NCBI RefSeq assembly: GCF_047345415.1
Contig: NZ_JBLFEP010000005.1
Coordinates: forward strand, 186,001 to 250,000
DNA: 64,000 nt
From: Maribacter_C sp947494565
Lineage (GTDB): Bacteria > Bacteroidota > Bacteroidia > Flavobacteriales > Flavobacteriaceae
Reading direction: 5' to 3'
In this document: positions 18,263 through 28,239 of the stretch, in pieces
Numbering within the stretch: the stretch's first letter is position 1
Layout: the number at the start of each line of letters is the position of its first letter
Program-made: the position numbers and the translations under genes
The notes under the pieces: generated by a model
Seen by the model: the letters and a program-made list of their open reading frames with translations, nothing else
Database searches by the model: none
What the model was told of the DNA's origin: nothing

Positions 18263-20065
18263 TCACTCCCGGATCGCATCCAAGACCTGCTCCTCCGCTT
18301 CTTTATTCGAGAAGTTGATCGCACATTCGATAAGGGCCAGATGGGAATAGGCTTGAGGAAAGTTTCCGAGCAGTCTTTTGGTCTTAAAATCAATATCTTC
18401 GCTAAAGAGACCTAAATGATTACTATAACTCAATAACTTATCAAAATGCTTCATGGCCTTTTCTTCTTCCCCAATTTTAAAGAGGCTATTGATAAACCAA
18501 AAGGTACAAATGGTAAAGGATGATGATGGCAGTCCGAAATCATCTTCATTTTTATATCGATAGAGCAACCCATCATTGCTCAATTCCTTTTCGATAGCCT
18601 TGACGGTCGCTACGAATTTTGGCATTTTGGCATGTATGAAGCCATATGATTCCATTAGCAATACTGAGGCATCCAAGTCTTTTGACCCATACGACTGGGT
18701 AAACGCGTTTACCTCATCGTTCCAAGCATTATCCAGTATATCTTTTTTGATTTCCTGTTCAAGCTCCATCCATTTTTCCAACTTTCGGGTCTTCCGAAGT
18801 ATACGTGCCACCTTAATGGCACGATCGACTGCAACCCAACATAGTACTTTTGAAAAGGTAAAATGACGATCCTCGGCGCGAAACTCCCAGATGCCCTTAT
18901 CCGCCTCTTTCCAGTGATTGGATACGATCCAAACAATTCCCTTGGTGATCCCCCAAAGTTCTTCGCCATTTTCAATATCGTTGGCATACTGTGAAAGCTG
19001 TTCATAAATAACATCCATTAAAATGCCATATATGTCATTCTGTTTTTGCTTGTAAGCCGCATTTCCAATACGGACAGGGCTTGAACCCTTATACCCACTA
19101 AGGTGGTCCAACGTTTTCTCAGTCAATTTTTTTTCGCGGTTAATACCATACATAATCTGTAGTTTCTCATCCTTATCCGGAATGAGATCTACAATGAACT
19201 GTAGGTATCTTCGGGCCACATTTTTGTGCCCTAGACGGCCGATGACCTTGATAACCATAGAGGCGTCCCTTATCCAGCAGAAGCGGTAGTCCCAATTGCG
19301 AACTTCGCCAATGGTCTCTGGCAACGAGGTGGTGGCAGCTGCCAAAACTGCTCCTGTTTTATCATAGCTCAACAACTTCAAGGTTATGGCGCTACGACTG
19401 ATCTGCGCATTGTATTTTTTATAGGTTGGGGTCTTACTACTCCAATTGAGCCAATACACCTTGGTCCGTTCTAGCTCAGTATAGATCTTGCGTACTGTCG
19501 GCTTGAATATCTTCTCATTGTATCCCAACAGAAAATAGCCATCATCGGTGAGTTCGATTTCGCGACCCTCGACCACAGCATTTTTATTGAAGGATGTATA
19601 AAGAAAAAAGGTGTCGAATTTTTCACCTTTTGTCAAACTGACTACAAAGTTTTTCTTGACATATGTACTGGTCTTGCCCTTCGCATATTCAAGTCTAGGA
19701 TCGTAATGCACCTTGAACTTGGGCTTTCCCGAAAGATGTTTGATGAAGCGTACTACTTCCGGTGGGGCATTATAACCTCCATTCTCCTTTCGGTAACGAG
19801 GCATAAAGTCACGTATTTCAAAGGCATCTTCCCCGTTAGAAAAATGGGTAATCAACACGGCAGTATGCTTCTTATACCGCTGCTTTATCCTATAGTCTTC
19901 CGCAACGATAATATCAAAACTTCCGCCTATTTCTTCATCGAGCAGTCTGGCGAATACGGAAGAAGAATCAAACTCGGGCAAACAGCACCAATCTAGATTT
20001 CCCGTTTTCGATATCAATGCAGCACTTCTGCAATTTCCTATTATTCCGTAGTCTAAATTATCCAT
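18263..20065 (-). CDS. GH15-family glycoside hydrolase (glucoamylase/trehalase-like)
   Basis: This 600-residue protein has no signal peptide, so it is cytoplasmic. The N-terminal beta-sandwich begins with DYGIIGNCRSAALISKTGNLDWCCLPEFDSSSVFARLL, diagnostic of bacterial GH15 proteins. The (alpha/alpha)6 barrel carries the family block NWDYRFCWIRDASMVI. Family members are glucoamylase, glucodextranase and trehalase. Divergent orientation from a fused trehalose-phosphate synthase/phosphatase, with 103 bases between, suggests trehalose hydrolysis or glucan turnover. That substrate assignment is inference. Confidence 0.88.
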   Translation of the reverse strand: MDNLDYGIIGNCRSAALISKTGNLDWCCLPEFDSSSVFARLLDEEIGGSFDIIVAEDYRIKQRYKKHTAVLITHFSNGEDAFEIRDFMPRYRKENGGYNAPPEVVRFIKHLSGKPKFKVHYDPRLEYAKGKTSTYVKKNFVVSLTKGEKFDTFFLYTSFNKNAVVEGREIELTDDGYFLLGYNEKIFKPTVRKIYTELERTKVYWLNWSSKTPTYKKYNAQISRSAITLKLLSYDKTGAVLAAATTSLPETIGEVRNWDYRFCWIRDASMVIKVIGRLGHKNVARRYLQFIVDLIPDKDEKLQIMYGINREKKLTEKTLDHLSGYKGSSPVRIGNAAYKQKQNDIYGILMDVIYEQLSQYANDIENGEELWGITKGIVWIVSNHWKEADKGIWEFRAEDRHFTFSKVLCWVAVDRAIKVARILRKTRKLEKWMELEQEIKKDILDNAWNDEVNAFTQSYGSKDLDASVLLMESYGFIHAKMPKFVATVKAIEKELSNDGLLYRYKNEDDFGLPSSSFTICTFWFINSLFKIGEEEKAMKHFDKLLSYSNHLGLFSEDIDFKTKRLLGNFPQAYSHLALIECAINFSNKEAEEQVLDAIRE

Positions 20066-20168
20066 TCAGTAAAAATCTTGATTGAGTACCTCTTATTATT
20101 GTTTTTGCGATGCAATTTGTCGAAATTTAAAGACAATGAAACTAAAACCAGCTAAAAAGACTTAAAAT
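20066..20168. promoter_or_regulatory. Divergent promoter region of the trehalose locus
   Basis: These 103 A+T-rich bases separate the divergent GH15 and trehalose synthase genes and must hold the start signals of both. I see no exact TAnnTTTG match and no strong palindrome, so individual promoters are not placed. Confidence 0.4.
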
Positions 20169-22379
20169 ATGGGCAAAACTATCATAATCTCAAATAGATT
20201 ACCTGTTCAATTACAAATTAGCAATGGAAGCATTACAGCTATACCCAGTGTGGGTGGCTTGGCTACAGGTATGAAATCTGTACATTCGGGAGGTGATAGT
20301 TTATGGATTGGTTGGAGTGGTCTTACTGAGGAGGACATTCCAAAAGAGCTGGAGTCCGATATCGATAACGCATTGGCCGAACACGGTTCTTCAAAAGTTA
20401 CCCTGACTAAAGGCGAGGTAGAGGGGTTTTATTTCGGATTCAGTAATCGAACCATTTGGCCCTTGTTCCACTACTTTTTGGAATATTCCGAATTTGAACT
20501 GGATAGTTGGAATACCTACAAATCGGTCAATCAAAAATTTGCCGATGCCATATTGGAAAAGGCAGGCGATGATGATACAATATGGATTCACGACTACCAG
20601 CTCATGCTGGTGCCACAAATGGTGCGCGAAAAGAGACCGACCGTTTCCATTGGGTTCTTTCTGCATATTCCCTTCCCTTCCTTCGAGATTTTTCGAACCA
20701 TGCCTTGGCGTAAAGAAGTACTTGAGGGGCTTTTAGGATCGGATCTCATCGGTTTTCATATTTACGATTATGAAAGGCATTTTTTAAGCTCGGTACGTCG
20801 TATTTTGGGTCTAGAGGTGAGTTTCAATGATATTTATGTGGACAATAGAGTCATTAAGGTCGACTCTTTTCCGATGGGTATCGATTACAAAAAGTTTAAG
20901 GAAGCCGCCGAAGAGCACGCCAGAAGGAGCCCTGAAAAACTGTCTGAATTACAACAACGTCTGAATACCCATAAAAAATCGGACCCCGACAACAAATTTT
21001 TCCTGTCCATCGATCGTCTTGACTATTCTAAAGGAATCGCCAAAAGACTCTATGCCTTTGAATATTTTCTGAACAAATATCCGCAGTACAAAGAAAAGGT
21101 ACGTTTGATCATACTTGCAGTTCCTTCACGCTCCAATGTTCCACAATACCAGTTGCTAAAAAGAGAAATCGACGAACTGGTGGGGCGAATCAATGGTGAG
21201 TTCTCAACCGTGAGTTGGACCCCAATCTGGTATTTTTACCGTTCCATGCCCTTTGAAAATCTCATTGATTTGTATACCTCGAGTGACATCGCTTGGTTGA
21301 CCCCCTTGCGAGATGGTATGAACCTCGTGGCCAAAGAATATGTCGCCACTAGAATCGACCAGACCGGTGTGCTGATCTTAAGCGAAATGGCGGGATCGGC
21401 GAATGAAATGAATGAATCCTTGTTAATCAATCCTAATAATTTCGAACAGATCGCAGATACCTTACACCAGGCTATTACGATGCCCGTTGAAGAGCAAAAA
21501 GCCCGTAATAGTTCACTTCAGAAACGGTTGGAGCGTTATAATGTCGAAAAGTGGGCCCACAGTTTCATGAATTCTTTGTTGGGACAAAGAGATCTTGAGG
21601 CGGCCCATGTTTCCCGCCTAATAACCGAAGCTCGTTTACAAGGCATTTTGAAAGACTATACATCCGCAAAAAGAAGATTGCTGTTCTTAGATTATGATGG
21701 TACTCTTGCCGGATTCCACAATGACCCACAAAAAGCCGGTCCCGATGCAGAACTCTATGAACTACTCGACATCCTTCACCAACAAGAGAACACAGACCTT
21801 TTTCTTATTAGTGGACGAGACAAGGATACCTTCACCAGATGGTTTCTGCCGAAAGGGTATCATATGATCGTAGAGCATGGTGTTTGGATTTCGCGCCACG
21901 GCGAGCAATTCAAATTGCTGGAAAATGTAAAGAACGACTGGATGGATAAAATAAGGCCTGTTTTAGAATCTTTTGTGGATCGTACTCCAGGAAGTTTTAT
22001 CGAAGAAAAAAACTATTCCCTAGCCTGGCATTACCGCAATACCGATCCTGATTTTGGAAGCCTGCGCGCCACCGAACTCTCCACGGTGCTTACCAGTCTC
22101 ATTGGGACCGATGACCTCAGTGTACTCAACGGGAACAAGGTTATGGAAGTCAAGAGTAGCAATGTCAATAAAGGAAGGGCCTCCCTTCGTATGTTAGGGG
22201 AAAACGATTATGATTTCGTGTTCGCCATTGGAGATGATTGGACAGATGAATTCATGTTTCAAGAACTCCCGGAAAGTACCGTTACCGTAAAAGTCGGTAG
22301 GCAAAAAACAGCGGCCCGCTATTTTGTTGAGAATACGGACAAAGTACGTGAATTATTGAAATCGTTTGCAAAAGCCTAA
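20169..22379 (+). CDS. otsAB: Bifunctional trehalose-6-phosphate synthase/trehalose-phosphatase
   Basis: This 736-residue fusion has a GT20 synthase domain at about 1-460 and a HAD-type phosphatase at about 490-736. The synthase part makes trehalose-6-phosphate from UDP-glucose and glucose-6-phosphate (VGGLATGM, WIHDYQLMLVP, GFFLHIPFPS and DRLDYSKGI motifs). The phosphatase carries the nucleophile motif LFLDYDGTLAGF and the late motif GDDWTDEFMF. Trehalose serves as osmo- and stress protectant. Such fusions are common in Bacteroidota. The divergent GH15 gene could degrade the product, giving a synthesis/turnover pair. Confidence 0.95.
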   Translation: MGKTIIISNRLPVQLQISNGSITAIPSVGGLATGMKSVHSGGDSLWIGWSGLTEEDIPKELESDIDNALAEHGSSKVTLTKGEVEGFYFGFSNRTIWPLFHYFLEYSEFELDSWNTYKSVNQKFADAILEKAGDDDTIWIHDYQLMLVPQMVREKRPTVSIGFFLHIPFPSFEIFRTMPWRKEVLEGLLGSDLIGFHIYDYERHFLSSVRRILGLEVSFNDIYVDNRVIKVDSFPMGIDYKKFKEAAEEHARRSPEKLSELQQRLNTHKKSDPDNKFFLSIDRLDYSKGIAKRLYAFEYFLNKYPQYKEKVRLIILAVPSRSNVPQYQLLKREIDELVGRINGEFSTVSWTPIWYFYRSMPFENLIDLYTSSDIAWLTPLRDGMNLVAKEYVATRIDQTGVLILSEMAGSANEMNESLLINPNNFEQIADTLHQAITMPVEEQKARNSSLQKRLERYNVEKWAHSFMNSLLGQRDLEAAHVSRLITEARLQGILKDYTSAKRRLLFLDYDGTLAGFHNDPQKAGPDAELYELLDILHQQENTDLFLISGRDKDTFTRWFLPKGYHMIVEHGVWISRHGEQFKLLENVKNDWMDKIRPVLESFVDRTPGSFIEEKNYSLAWHYRNTDPDFGSLRATELSTVLTSLIGTDDLSVLNGNKVMEVKSSNVNKGRASLRMLGENDYDFVFAIGDDWTDEFMFQELPESTVTVKVGRQKTAARYFVENTDKVRELLKSFAKA

Positions 22380-22401
22380 CTTGAAACCAAAACCGTCCTT
22401 T

Positions 22402-23925
22402 ATGAAAAAATTACTTTGTCCAATTTTCCTATGGGTTACATTTTTTACTTATGCACAGTCGAATACAGAGGTATACCTCGGCGATTTGTCAACTAACAAT
22501 GGGAAAACAACACTGACGAACCTAAGGAATATCTCAAAGAATCCAGGGTACGATAACCAACCCTCATTCAATGGCAATTCTGAAATTCTATTCGCCCGTA
22601 CACGCCATGACCAAACCGACATTGCCCAGTATAGTATCGAATCAGGTGGAACTTCATGGGTGAACGATACCCCTGGAGGAGGTGAATATTCCCCCTTAAA
22701 AATACCAGGCGCTGATGCTATTTCCGCAATTCGTTTGGATACCACTGGCCTACAGCGTCTGTATCGGTATGAAATGAAAAGCGGAACATCACAACCGATT
22801 CTCAAAGACGCAAAAGTGGGGTATCATGTCTGGTATTCCGACACCGTACTGGTACACACTATTCTGACGGAAAATAGAATGGATCTAGTGGTCAGCAACC
22901 TAAAAGACAACACTAGCCATACGGTTCAAAAAAATGTTGGTCGGGCCTTACATAAAATCCCAAATACCGATTTGGTGAGCTATATCGCCAAAGATGAAAC
23001 CCCTTGGCAGGCCAAATCAATACACCCTACCACGGGGGCAACAGCCCTATTGACCAATTTACCTCAGGGGGTCGAAGATATCGCGTGGTTACCCGATGGC
23101 CAAATACTTGTTCCATTTGGTGACCTAATCTATACTTTTTTACCAGAATCAGAAGGAAGCCCAGCAACTATTAGCCTCTCCGCTTTAGGGGAACTCGGTA
23201 CTATTTCACGAATGGCCGTCAGTCCGGACGGAAACTATTTGGCTTTGGTCGCCGAAGAACACCCGGGTAAGATCGTACAAAAACAAGTAGATTCATACAA
23301 TGCCGGAGACCTCGATGCTTTCGTTAATTGCTATTCGGAAAATGTTCTGGTTGCCAAATTTCCGAACGACACCCTTTATGTAGGACACGAACGAATGCGA
23401 TCGAACTACAATGGGCTTTCTCCTGATAATAAGCAGTATGATGTGGAGGTGGTGAAACGGATTACCATCGGAAATAAGGTCATCGATCATGAGAAAGTAA
23501 CCAATACCAATGGTACTATAGTACAAATGCAGATAGCCCTATACGAAGTGAGTAATGGTACTATTGATAGTATGACCTTTATTTTTGACCAAGAGTCACC
23601 CAATCCGGAAACCATAGTACAAGAACAGCTCGATGCTTATAACAACAGGGATATTGAAGGTTTTCTTGAAACCTACACCGATGACATCGAACTCTTTAAT
23701 TTTCCCTCACAAAGAAGATCTAAGGGCAAAGAGGAGATGCGAAAAGGCTATGGCGGCTATTTTGAATCCACTCCAGATCTGAACTGTGAAATCAAAAACC
23801 GTATGGTCATTAAAAATATAGTCATCGATGAGGAATATATCACTGCCAATGGCAATAATTTCAGTGCCGTAGCCATTTACGAGGTGTCGGATGGAAAAAT
23901 CGCCAAAGTCACTTTCTTACGCTAG
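22402..23925 (+). CDS. Secreted protein with TolB-like propeller and two C-terminal SnoaL-type domains
   Basis: About 507 residues from the ATG at 22402, which gives a proper signal peptide (MKKLLCPIFLWVTFFTYAQS); the frame also opens upstream inside otsAB, but that start would spoil the signal. Residues up to about 285 have the repeated short strands of a WD40/TolB-like propeller (for example ISRMAVSPDGNYLALVAEE). Two tandem NTF2/SnoaL-like domains of about 105 residues follow, each starting with an IVQxQxDxYNxxD pattern. Fusion of a propeller with two SnoaL domains is uncommon in my experience. No function is assigned. The gene starts 22 bases after otsAB. Confidence 0.7.
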   Translation: MKKLLCPIFLWVTFFTYAQSNTEVYLGDLSTNNGKTTLTNLRNISKNPGYDNQPSFNGNSEILFARTRHDQTDIAQYSIESGGTSWVNDTPGGGEYSPLKIPGADAISAIRLDTTGLQRLYRYEMKSGTSQPILKDAKVGYHVWYSDTVLVHTILTENRMDLVVSNLKDNTSHTVQKNVGRALHKIPNTDLVSYIAKDETPWQAKSIHPTTGATALLTNLPQGVEDIAWLPDGQILVPFGDLIYTFLPESEGSPATISLSALGELGTISRMAVSPDGNYLALVAEEHPGKIVQKQVDSYNAGDLDAFVNCYSENVLVAKFPNDTLYVGHERMRSNYNGLSPDNKQYDVEVVKRITIGNKVIDHEKVTNTNGTIVQMQIALYEVSNGTIDSMTFIFDQESPNPETIVQEQLDAYNNRDIEGFLETYTDDIELFNFPSQRRSKGKEEMRKGYGGYFESTPDLNCEIKNRMVIKNIVIDEEYITANGNNFSAVAIYEVSDGKIAKVTFLR

Positions 23926-23931
23926 TACATT

Positions 23932-25095
23932 TTGAATAGACCATGGCATATTTTACCTGTCATCATCGGCGCTCAATTCGCTAGCACTTCCTTATGGTTT
24001 GCTGGGAATTCCATTATCGAAGAACTCACCCTCAAAACCGGCTTGGGTACAGAAATCATAGGTTATGTACTATCCTCCGTGCAGTTGGGATTTATAACAG
24101 GCACCTTGCTTTTCGCCTTGTTGATGGTCGCCGATCGTTATTCCCCTTCACGTGTTTTCTTGATCTGTGCCATTTTAGGCGCCCTGGCCAACCTGATGCT
24201 CCTTTCAGAAGAAATCACCACATGGAACTTGCTTTTGGCCCGATTTGCCACTGGGTTTTTCTTGGCCGGTATTTATCCCGTCGGAATGAAAATCGCAGCG
24301 GACTATTACGAAAAAGGGTTGGGCCGCGCTTTGGGTTATTTGGTAGGCGCATTGGTACTGGGTAGTGCTTTTCCCTATCTATTGAGTGGTACGGATTGGG
24401 GTTCAAACCCTGACTTGGTCATCAAGACAACTTCGTTACTGGCTGCCCTCGGTGGATTGTCGATATGGTTTCTTGTCCCCAACGGCCCATTTCGGAAACC
24501 CAGTACCGAATTGCAACTGAGCTCGGGTGTCAAGTTATTCAAGATCTCTGGGTTTCGTAAGGCCGCATTCGGTTATTTTGGACACATGTGGGAATTATAC
24601 GCCTTTTGGGCTTTTACGCCCTTGGCCATTCAAACGTTCAATTACATGAATGGGCAAACGCTATCCATTCCCTTTTGGACAGGGATTATCATCGCTTTGG
24701 GAGGAGTCTCTTGTATGATCGGTGGTCTAGTTTCACAATTTACCGGTAGCAAGAAGGTAGCCTCCGCCGCCCTCTTTGTATCCGGGGCTTTTTGTTTGCT
24801 CTCGCCAGTATTGTTTCAAGCCCCCACCTTCTTTTTTTTAGCCGGATGGTGTTTTTGGGGTATGGCTGTGACTGCCGATTCCCCTCAATTTTCCAATTTG
24901 GTCGCTGGTGCATTGCCCCACGAACTGAAAGGTACAGGACTGACCCTGGTCAACTGTATCGGTTTTGCCATCAGTATTTTAAGCATACAATTGCTCGTAT
25001 ACCTAGCGGAAAGACAAAATCCTCAATATCTCTTTTTGATTCTTGCGTTAGGCCCCATAATTGGCCTATGGCAATTGGCTCAGAAATCCACTTAA
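23932..25095 (+). CDS. MFS transporter
   Basis: This 387-residue, strongly hydrophobic protein has about 12 predicted membrane segments, the normal size for the major facilitator superfamily. The loop after helix 2 has a motif-A-like stretch (MVADRYSPSRVF), and the segment GFFLAGIYPVGMKIAADYYEKGLGRALG fits MFS helices 4 and 5. The best start is a TTG at 23932; the nearest ATG is out of frame. It begins 6 bases after the preceding secreted protein, suggesting co-transcription. The substrate is unknown. Confidence 0.82.
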   Translation: MNRPWHILPVIIGAQFASTSLWFAGNSIIEELTLKTGLGTEIIGYVLSSVQLGFITGTLLFALLMVADRYSPSRVFLICAILGALANLMLLSEEITTWNLLLARFATGFFLAGIYPVGMKIAADYYEKGLGRALGYLVGALVLGSAFPYLLSGTDWGSNPDLVIKTTSLLAALGGLSIWFLVPNGPFRKPSTELQLSSGVKLFKISGFRKAAFGYFGHMWELYAFWAFTPLAIQTFNYMNGQTLSIPFWTGIIIALGGVSCMIGGLVSQFTGSKKVASAALFVSGAFCLLSPVLFQAPTFFFLAGWCFWGMAVTADSPQFSNLVAGALPHELKGTGLTLVNCIGFAISILSIQLLVYLAERQNPQYLFLILALGPIIGLWQLAQKST

Positions 25096-25177
25096 AATTA
25101 ATACATTGTACCTTAAATAAACACTTTTGAAAATTCACTTCTAGGCATCACAACTGCCCTAATACAAAATTACTACT

Positions 25178-26506
25178 ATGAAAAAATCATTACTCGTCCT
25201 TTTACTGATTTCCGCTTTCGGTTTCTCTCAATCCGATTCACGCATCTACGACATCATCGATGCCGTTTCCACCGAACGCATTGAAAAGGACATCACCACC
25301 CTCGCCAATTTCGGAACGCGACATACCTTAAGTGATACGGTTTCAACAACTCGGGGGATCGGGGCGGCCCGGCGTTGGATAAAAAGTGAGTTCGATAAAA
25401 TATCAGAGGCTTGTGGTTCTTGTCTCGATGTATCCTTCCAACGTGATTTGGTAAAAAAGGGTACGAACCAACGCATCGTCAAAGATGTTTATGTGGTCAA
25501 TGTTGTCGCCATTCAAAAAGGCACTAAATATCCGAACCGATATATCATCATGAGCGGTGATATCGACTCGCGCGTCAGTGATCCAACCAACTTTACAGAT
25601 GATTCGCCAGGGGCCAATGATAATGCCAGTGGAATGGCAGGCACTATTGAAGCGGCCAGGGTACTCTCAAAGTATAAATTTGAAAGCAGTGTCATTTATT
25701 TAGGTCTTTCAGGCGAAGAACAAGGTCTTTTTGGGGGACAAGGTCTCGTAAAGCAAATGAAAGCGAATGGTTGGGATATCATCGGTATTTTCAATAATGA
25801 TATGATCGGCAATATCAAAGGAGTTGACGGAGTGATCAGTAATCGTGATTTTAGAATTTTTTCCGAACCCGTACCGGCAACGGAAAGCGAAGAGCAGCGC
25901 AGGGCCAGACGTTTTTATGGTGGAGAGGTTGACGGTGTTTCAAGACAACTGGCGCGTTATGTGCACAAGACAACAAAAACCTATATGCCCGAAATGAACC
26001 CCATGATGATCTATCGCCTTGACCGATTTGGAAGAGGGGGGCACCACCGTCCGTTCAACGATGCTGGATATGCCGGTATTCGAATTATGGAGGCCCATGA
26101 AAACTACACCCAACAGCATCAAGACATTCGTATCGAAAATGGTATCGATTATGGGGACGTACTGGAACACGTGAATTTTGACTATGCCAAAAAATTGACC
26201 GCGGTCAACGCCATAAACCTGGCCTCTTTGGCCTGGGCACCTCCAGCTCCTGAAAAAGTGGAAATCGGAGGTATTGTGGAACCATCAGCAAAATTCCGAT
26301 GGAGTAAGGTCGAAGGGGCCGTCGGATATAAGATTTATTGGCGCGATACTACCTCGCCTACCTGGGACCATAGCCGTTCCGTTGGTGATGTAACGGCATA
26401 TACATTGGAAGGAATCGTTATTGACAACTTCTTTTTTGGAGTTTCCGCCGTGGGCAAAGATGGCTTTGAAAGTCCGGTGGTCTTTCCAAATGCGGTATTT
26501 CGATGA
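25178..26506 (+). CDS. M28-family zinc aminopeptidase, secreted
   Basis: This 442-residue protein has an N-terminal signal peptide. The peptidase core has the bridging aspartate in GANDNASG (D148), the catalytic glutamate pair in SGEEQGL (E180/E181) and a later metal aspartate in NNDMIGN (D208). The first metal ligand, usually His in a GHxDS motif, is Asp here (MSGDIDS, D128), which is unusual. The C-terminal 90 residues look like a fibronectin type III domain (KVEGAVGYKIYWRD). Family members are cocatalytic di-zinc exopeptidases that release N-terminal residues. The M1 peptidase follows 76 bases later, so the two may jointly digest exogenous peptides. Confidence 0.85.
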   Translation: MKKSLLVLLLISAFGFSQSDSRIYDIIDAVSTERIEKDITTLANFGTRHTLSDTVSTTRGIGAARRWIKSEFDKISEACGSCLDVSFQRDLVKKGTNQRIVKDVYVVNVVAIQKGTKYPNRYIIMSGDIDSRVSDPTNFTDDSPGANDNASGMAGTIEAARVLSKYKFESSVIYLGLSGEEQGLFGGQGLVKQMKANGWDIIGIFNNDMIGNIKGVDGVISNRDFRIFSEPVPATESEEQRRARRFYGGEVDGVSRQLARYVHKTTKTYMPEMNPMMIYRLDRFGRGGHHRPFNDAGYAGIRIMEAHENYTQQHQDIRIENGIDYGDVLEHVNFDYAKKLTAVNAINLASLAWAPPAPEKVEIGGIVEPSAKFRWSKVEGAVGYKIYWRDTTSPTWDHSRSVGDVTAYTLEGIVIDNFFFGVSAVGKDGFESPVVFPNAVFR

Positions 26507-26582
26507 ATTGTATGATGACACTGCAGTCAAAGATTTATCCTTTTTAAAAGCGAGAACGCTATAATTCCATAAAGTTCAAGAC

Positions 26583-28214
26583 ATGGTTAAAAAATTAGTA
26601 CTGATATCGGCAATGTTCCTGGTTGCGGTCATGGCACACGGTCAGACCTTTACCAAACAAGATACCCTCCGTGGAAGCATCACACCAGAGCGCGCTTGGT
26701 GGGATCTGAGCTATTATGACCTTAACATCAAAGTGCAACCCGATAAAAAATACATCTCGGGCTACAATATGATTCACTACAAGGTTCTTGAAGAAAACAA
26801 TGTCATTCAGATCGATTTACAAGAACCTTTGGAAATTACCGGTATTTCGCAAGACAACGAACCACTTGATTATGGCCGAATCGGACCCGCTTATTTCATC
26901 AACTTGAAAAAGAAACAGGTTCCGGGAGAATACAATCAACTCTATGTGCAATATGCCGGCAACCCAAAAGAAGCCGTTCGTGCCCCTTGGGATGGCGGAT
27001 TTTCATGGAGTAAGGACGACAACGGAAAAGATTTTGTGGCCACGTCATGTCAAGGCCTCGGGGCTAGTGCTTGGTGGCCCAACAAAGACCATATGTATGA
27101 TGAAGTGGACAGTATGCGAATCGCAATCGATGTTCCTAAAGATTTGATAGCCGTAGCAAACGGAAGACTGCGAGAAGAATATGAATACGAGCATGGCGGT
27201 TACAAATTATACGAATGGTTTGTGGCCAATCCGATCAACAACTATGGCGTCAATGTGAACATCGGGGATTATGTCTATTTTGGAGAACCCTATGAGGGCG
27301 AAAAAGGAACCCTTGATCTAGACTATTGGGTGCTAAAAGATGATCTTGAAAAAGCCAAAGAGCACTTCAAGGACGCACCTAAGATGATGAAGGCCTTTGA
27401 ACATTGGTTCGGCCCCTACCCCTTTTACGAAGACAGCTTTAAATTGGTACAAGTACCCTATTTGGGCATGGAGCATCAGAGTTCGGTCACCTATGGCAAT
27501 CAATGGAAAAAAGGCTATTTAGGTAAGGATTTGTCAGGTACGGGTTGGGGCCTAAAATTCGACTTTATCATTATTCACGAAGCGGGCCACGAATGGTTCG
27601 CGAACAACATTACCTACAAAGACATTGCCGACATGTGGATCCATGAGGGTTTCACGGCCTATTCGGAAAATCTCTTTCTGGATTATTACTACGGAAAAGA
27701 AGCATCAGCGGATTATGTAATCGGCACGCGAAAACTCATTCAAAATGACCGACCGATTATCGGCACATACGATGTGAACCACGAAGGATCTAGTGACATG
27801 TACTACAAAGGTGCCAATCTCTTGCATACCCTACGTACCTTGATCGATGATGACGACCGATGGCGAGAGATCCTAAGGGGCTTAAACAAAGAGTTTTATC
27901 ACCAAACGGTCACCACCAAGCAAATTGAAGATTATGTTTCCAAGAATTCCGGCAAGGATCTCGACAAGATTTTTGAACAATACCTGAGAACTGCCAACAT
28001 CCCGGTCTTCGAGTATCAAGTTGATGGGGCTGCGATTAAATTTCGCTACACCAATGTCGTTGACGATTTCAAGATGCCCTTACAAGTGCAAATCGGGGAA
28101 AAGAAAACATGGTTATCCCCTTCCACAACGTGGAACTCGAAAGAAATCGATGGGGATATATCTGCTTTGGAAGTTAGTCGCGATTTCTATGTGGTCTCCA
28201 AAAAAGTGAAGTAA
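26583..28214 (+). CDS. M1-family metallopeptidase, secreted
   Basis: This 543-residue protein has a signal peptide ending near AHGQT. The zinc site is HEAGH (H332, E333, H336) with the third ligand E355 in WIHEGFTAY. The exopeptidase substrate loop reads GMEHQS instead of the classical GxMEN. M1 aminopeptidases remove N-terminal amino acids. The chain is shorter than PepN and lacks the long C-terminal helical domain, as is usual for Bacteroidota secreted members. It forms a likely unit with the preceding M28 peptidase. Confidence 0.92.
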   Translation: MVKKLVLISAMFLVAVMAHGQTFTKQDTLRGSITPERAWWDLSYYDLNIKVQPDKKYISGYNMIHYKVLEENNVIQIDLQEPLEITGISQDNEPLDYGRIGPAYFINLKKKQVPGEYNQLYVQYAGNPKEAVRAPWDGGFSWSKDDNGKDFVATSCQGLGASAWWPNKDHMYDEVDSMRIAIDVPKDLIAVANGRLREEYEYEHGGYKLYEWFVANPINNYGVNVNIGDYVYFGEPYEGEKGTLDLDYWVLKDDLEKAKEHFKDAPKMMKAFEHWFGPYPFYEDSFKLVQVPYLGMEHQSSVTYGNQWKKGYLGKDLSGTGWGLKFDFIIIHEAGHEWFANNITYKDIADMWIHEGFTAYSENLFLDYYYGKEASADYVIGTRKLIQNDRPIIGTYDVNHEGSSDMYYKGANLLHTLRTLIDDDDRWREILRGLNKEFYHQTVTTKQIEDYVSKNSGKDLDKIFEQYLRTANIPVFEYQVDGAAIKFRYTNVVDDFKMPLQVQIGEKKTWLSPSTTWNSKEIDGDISALEVSRDFYVVSKKVK

Positions 28215-28239
28215 TGATTTCATCGAAAAAGACACGATC

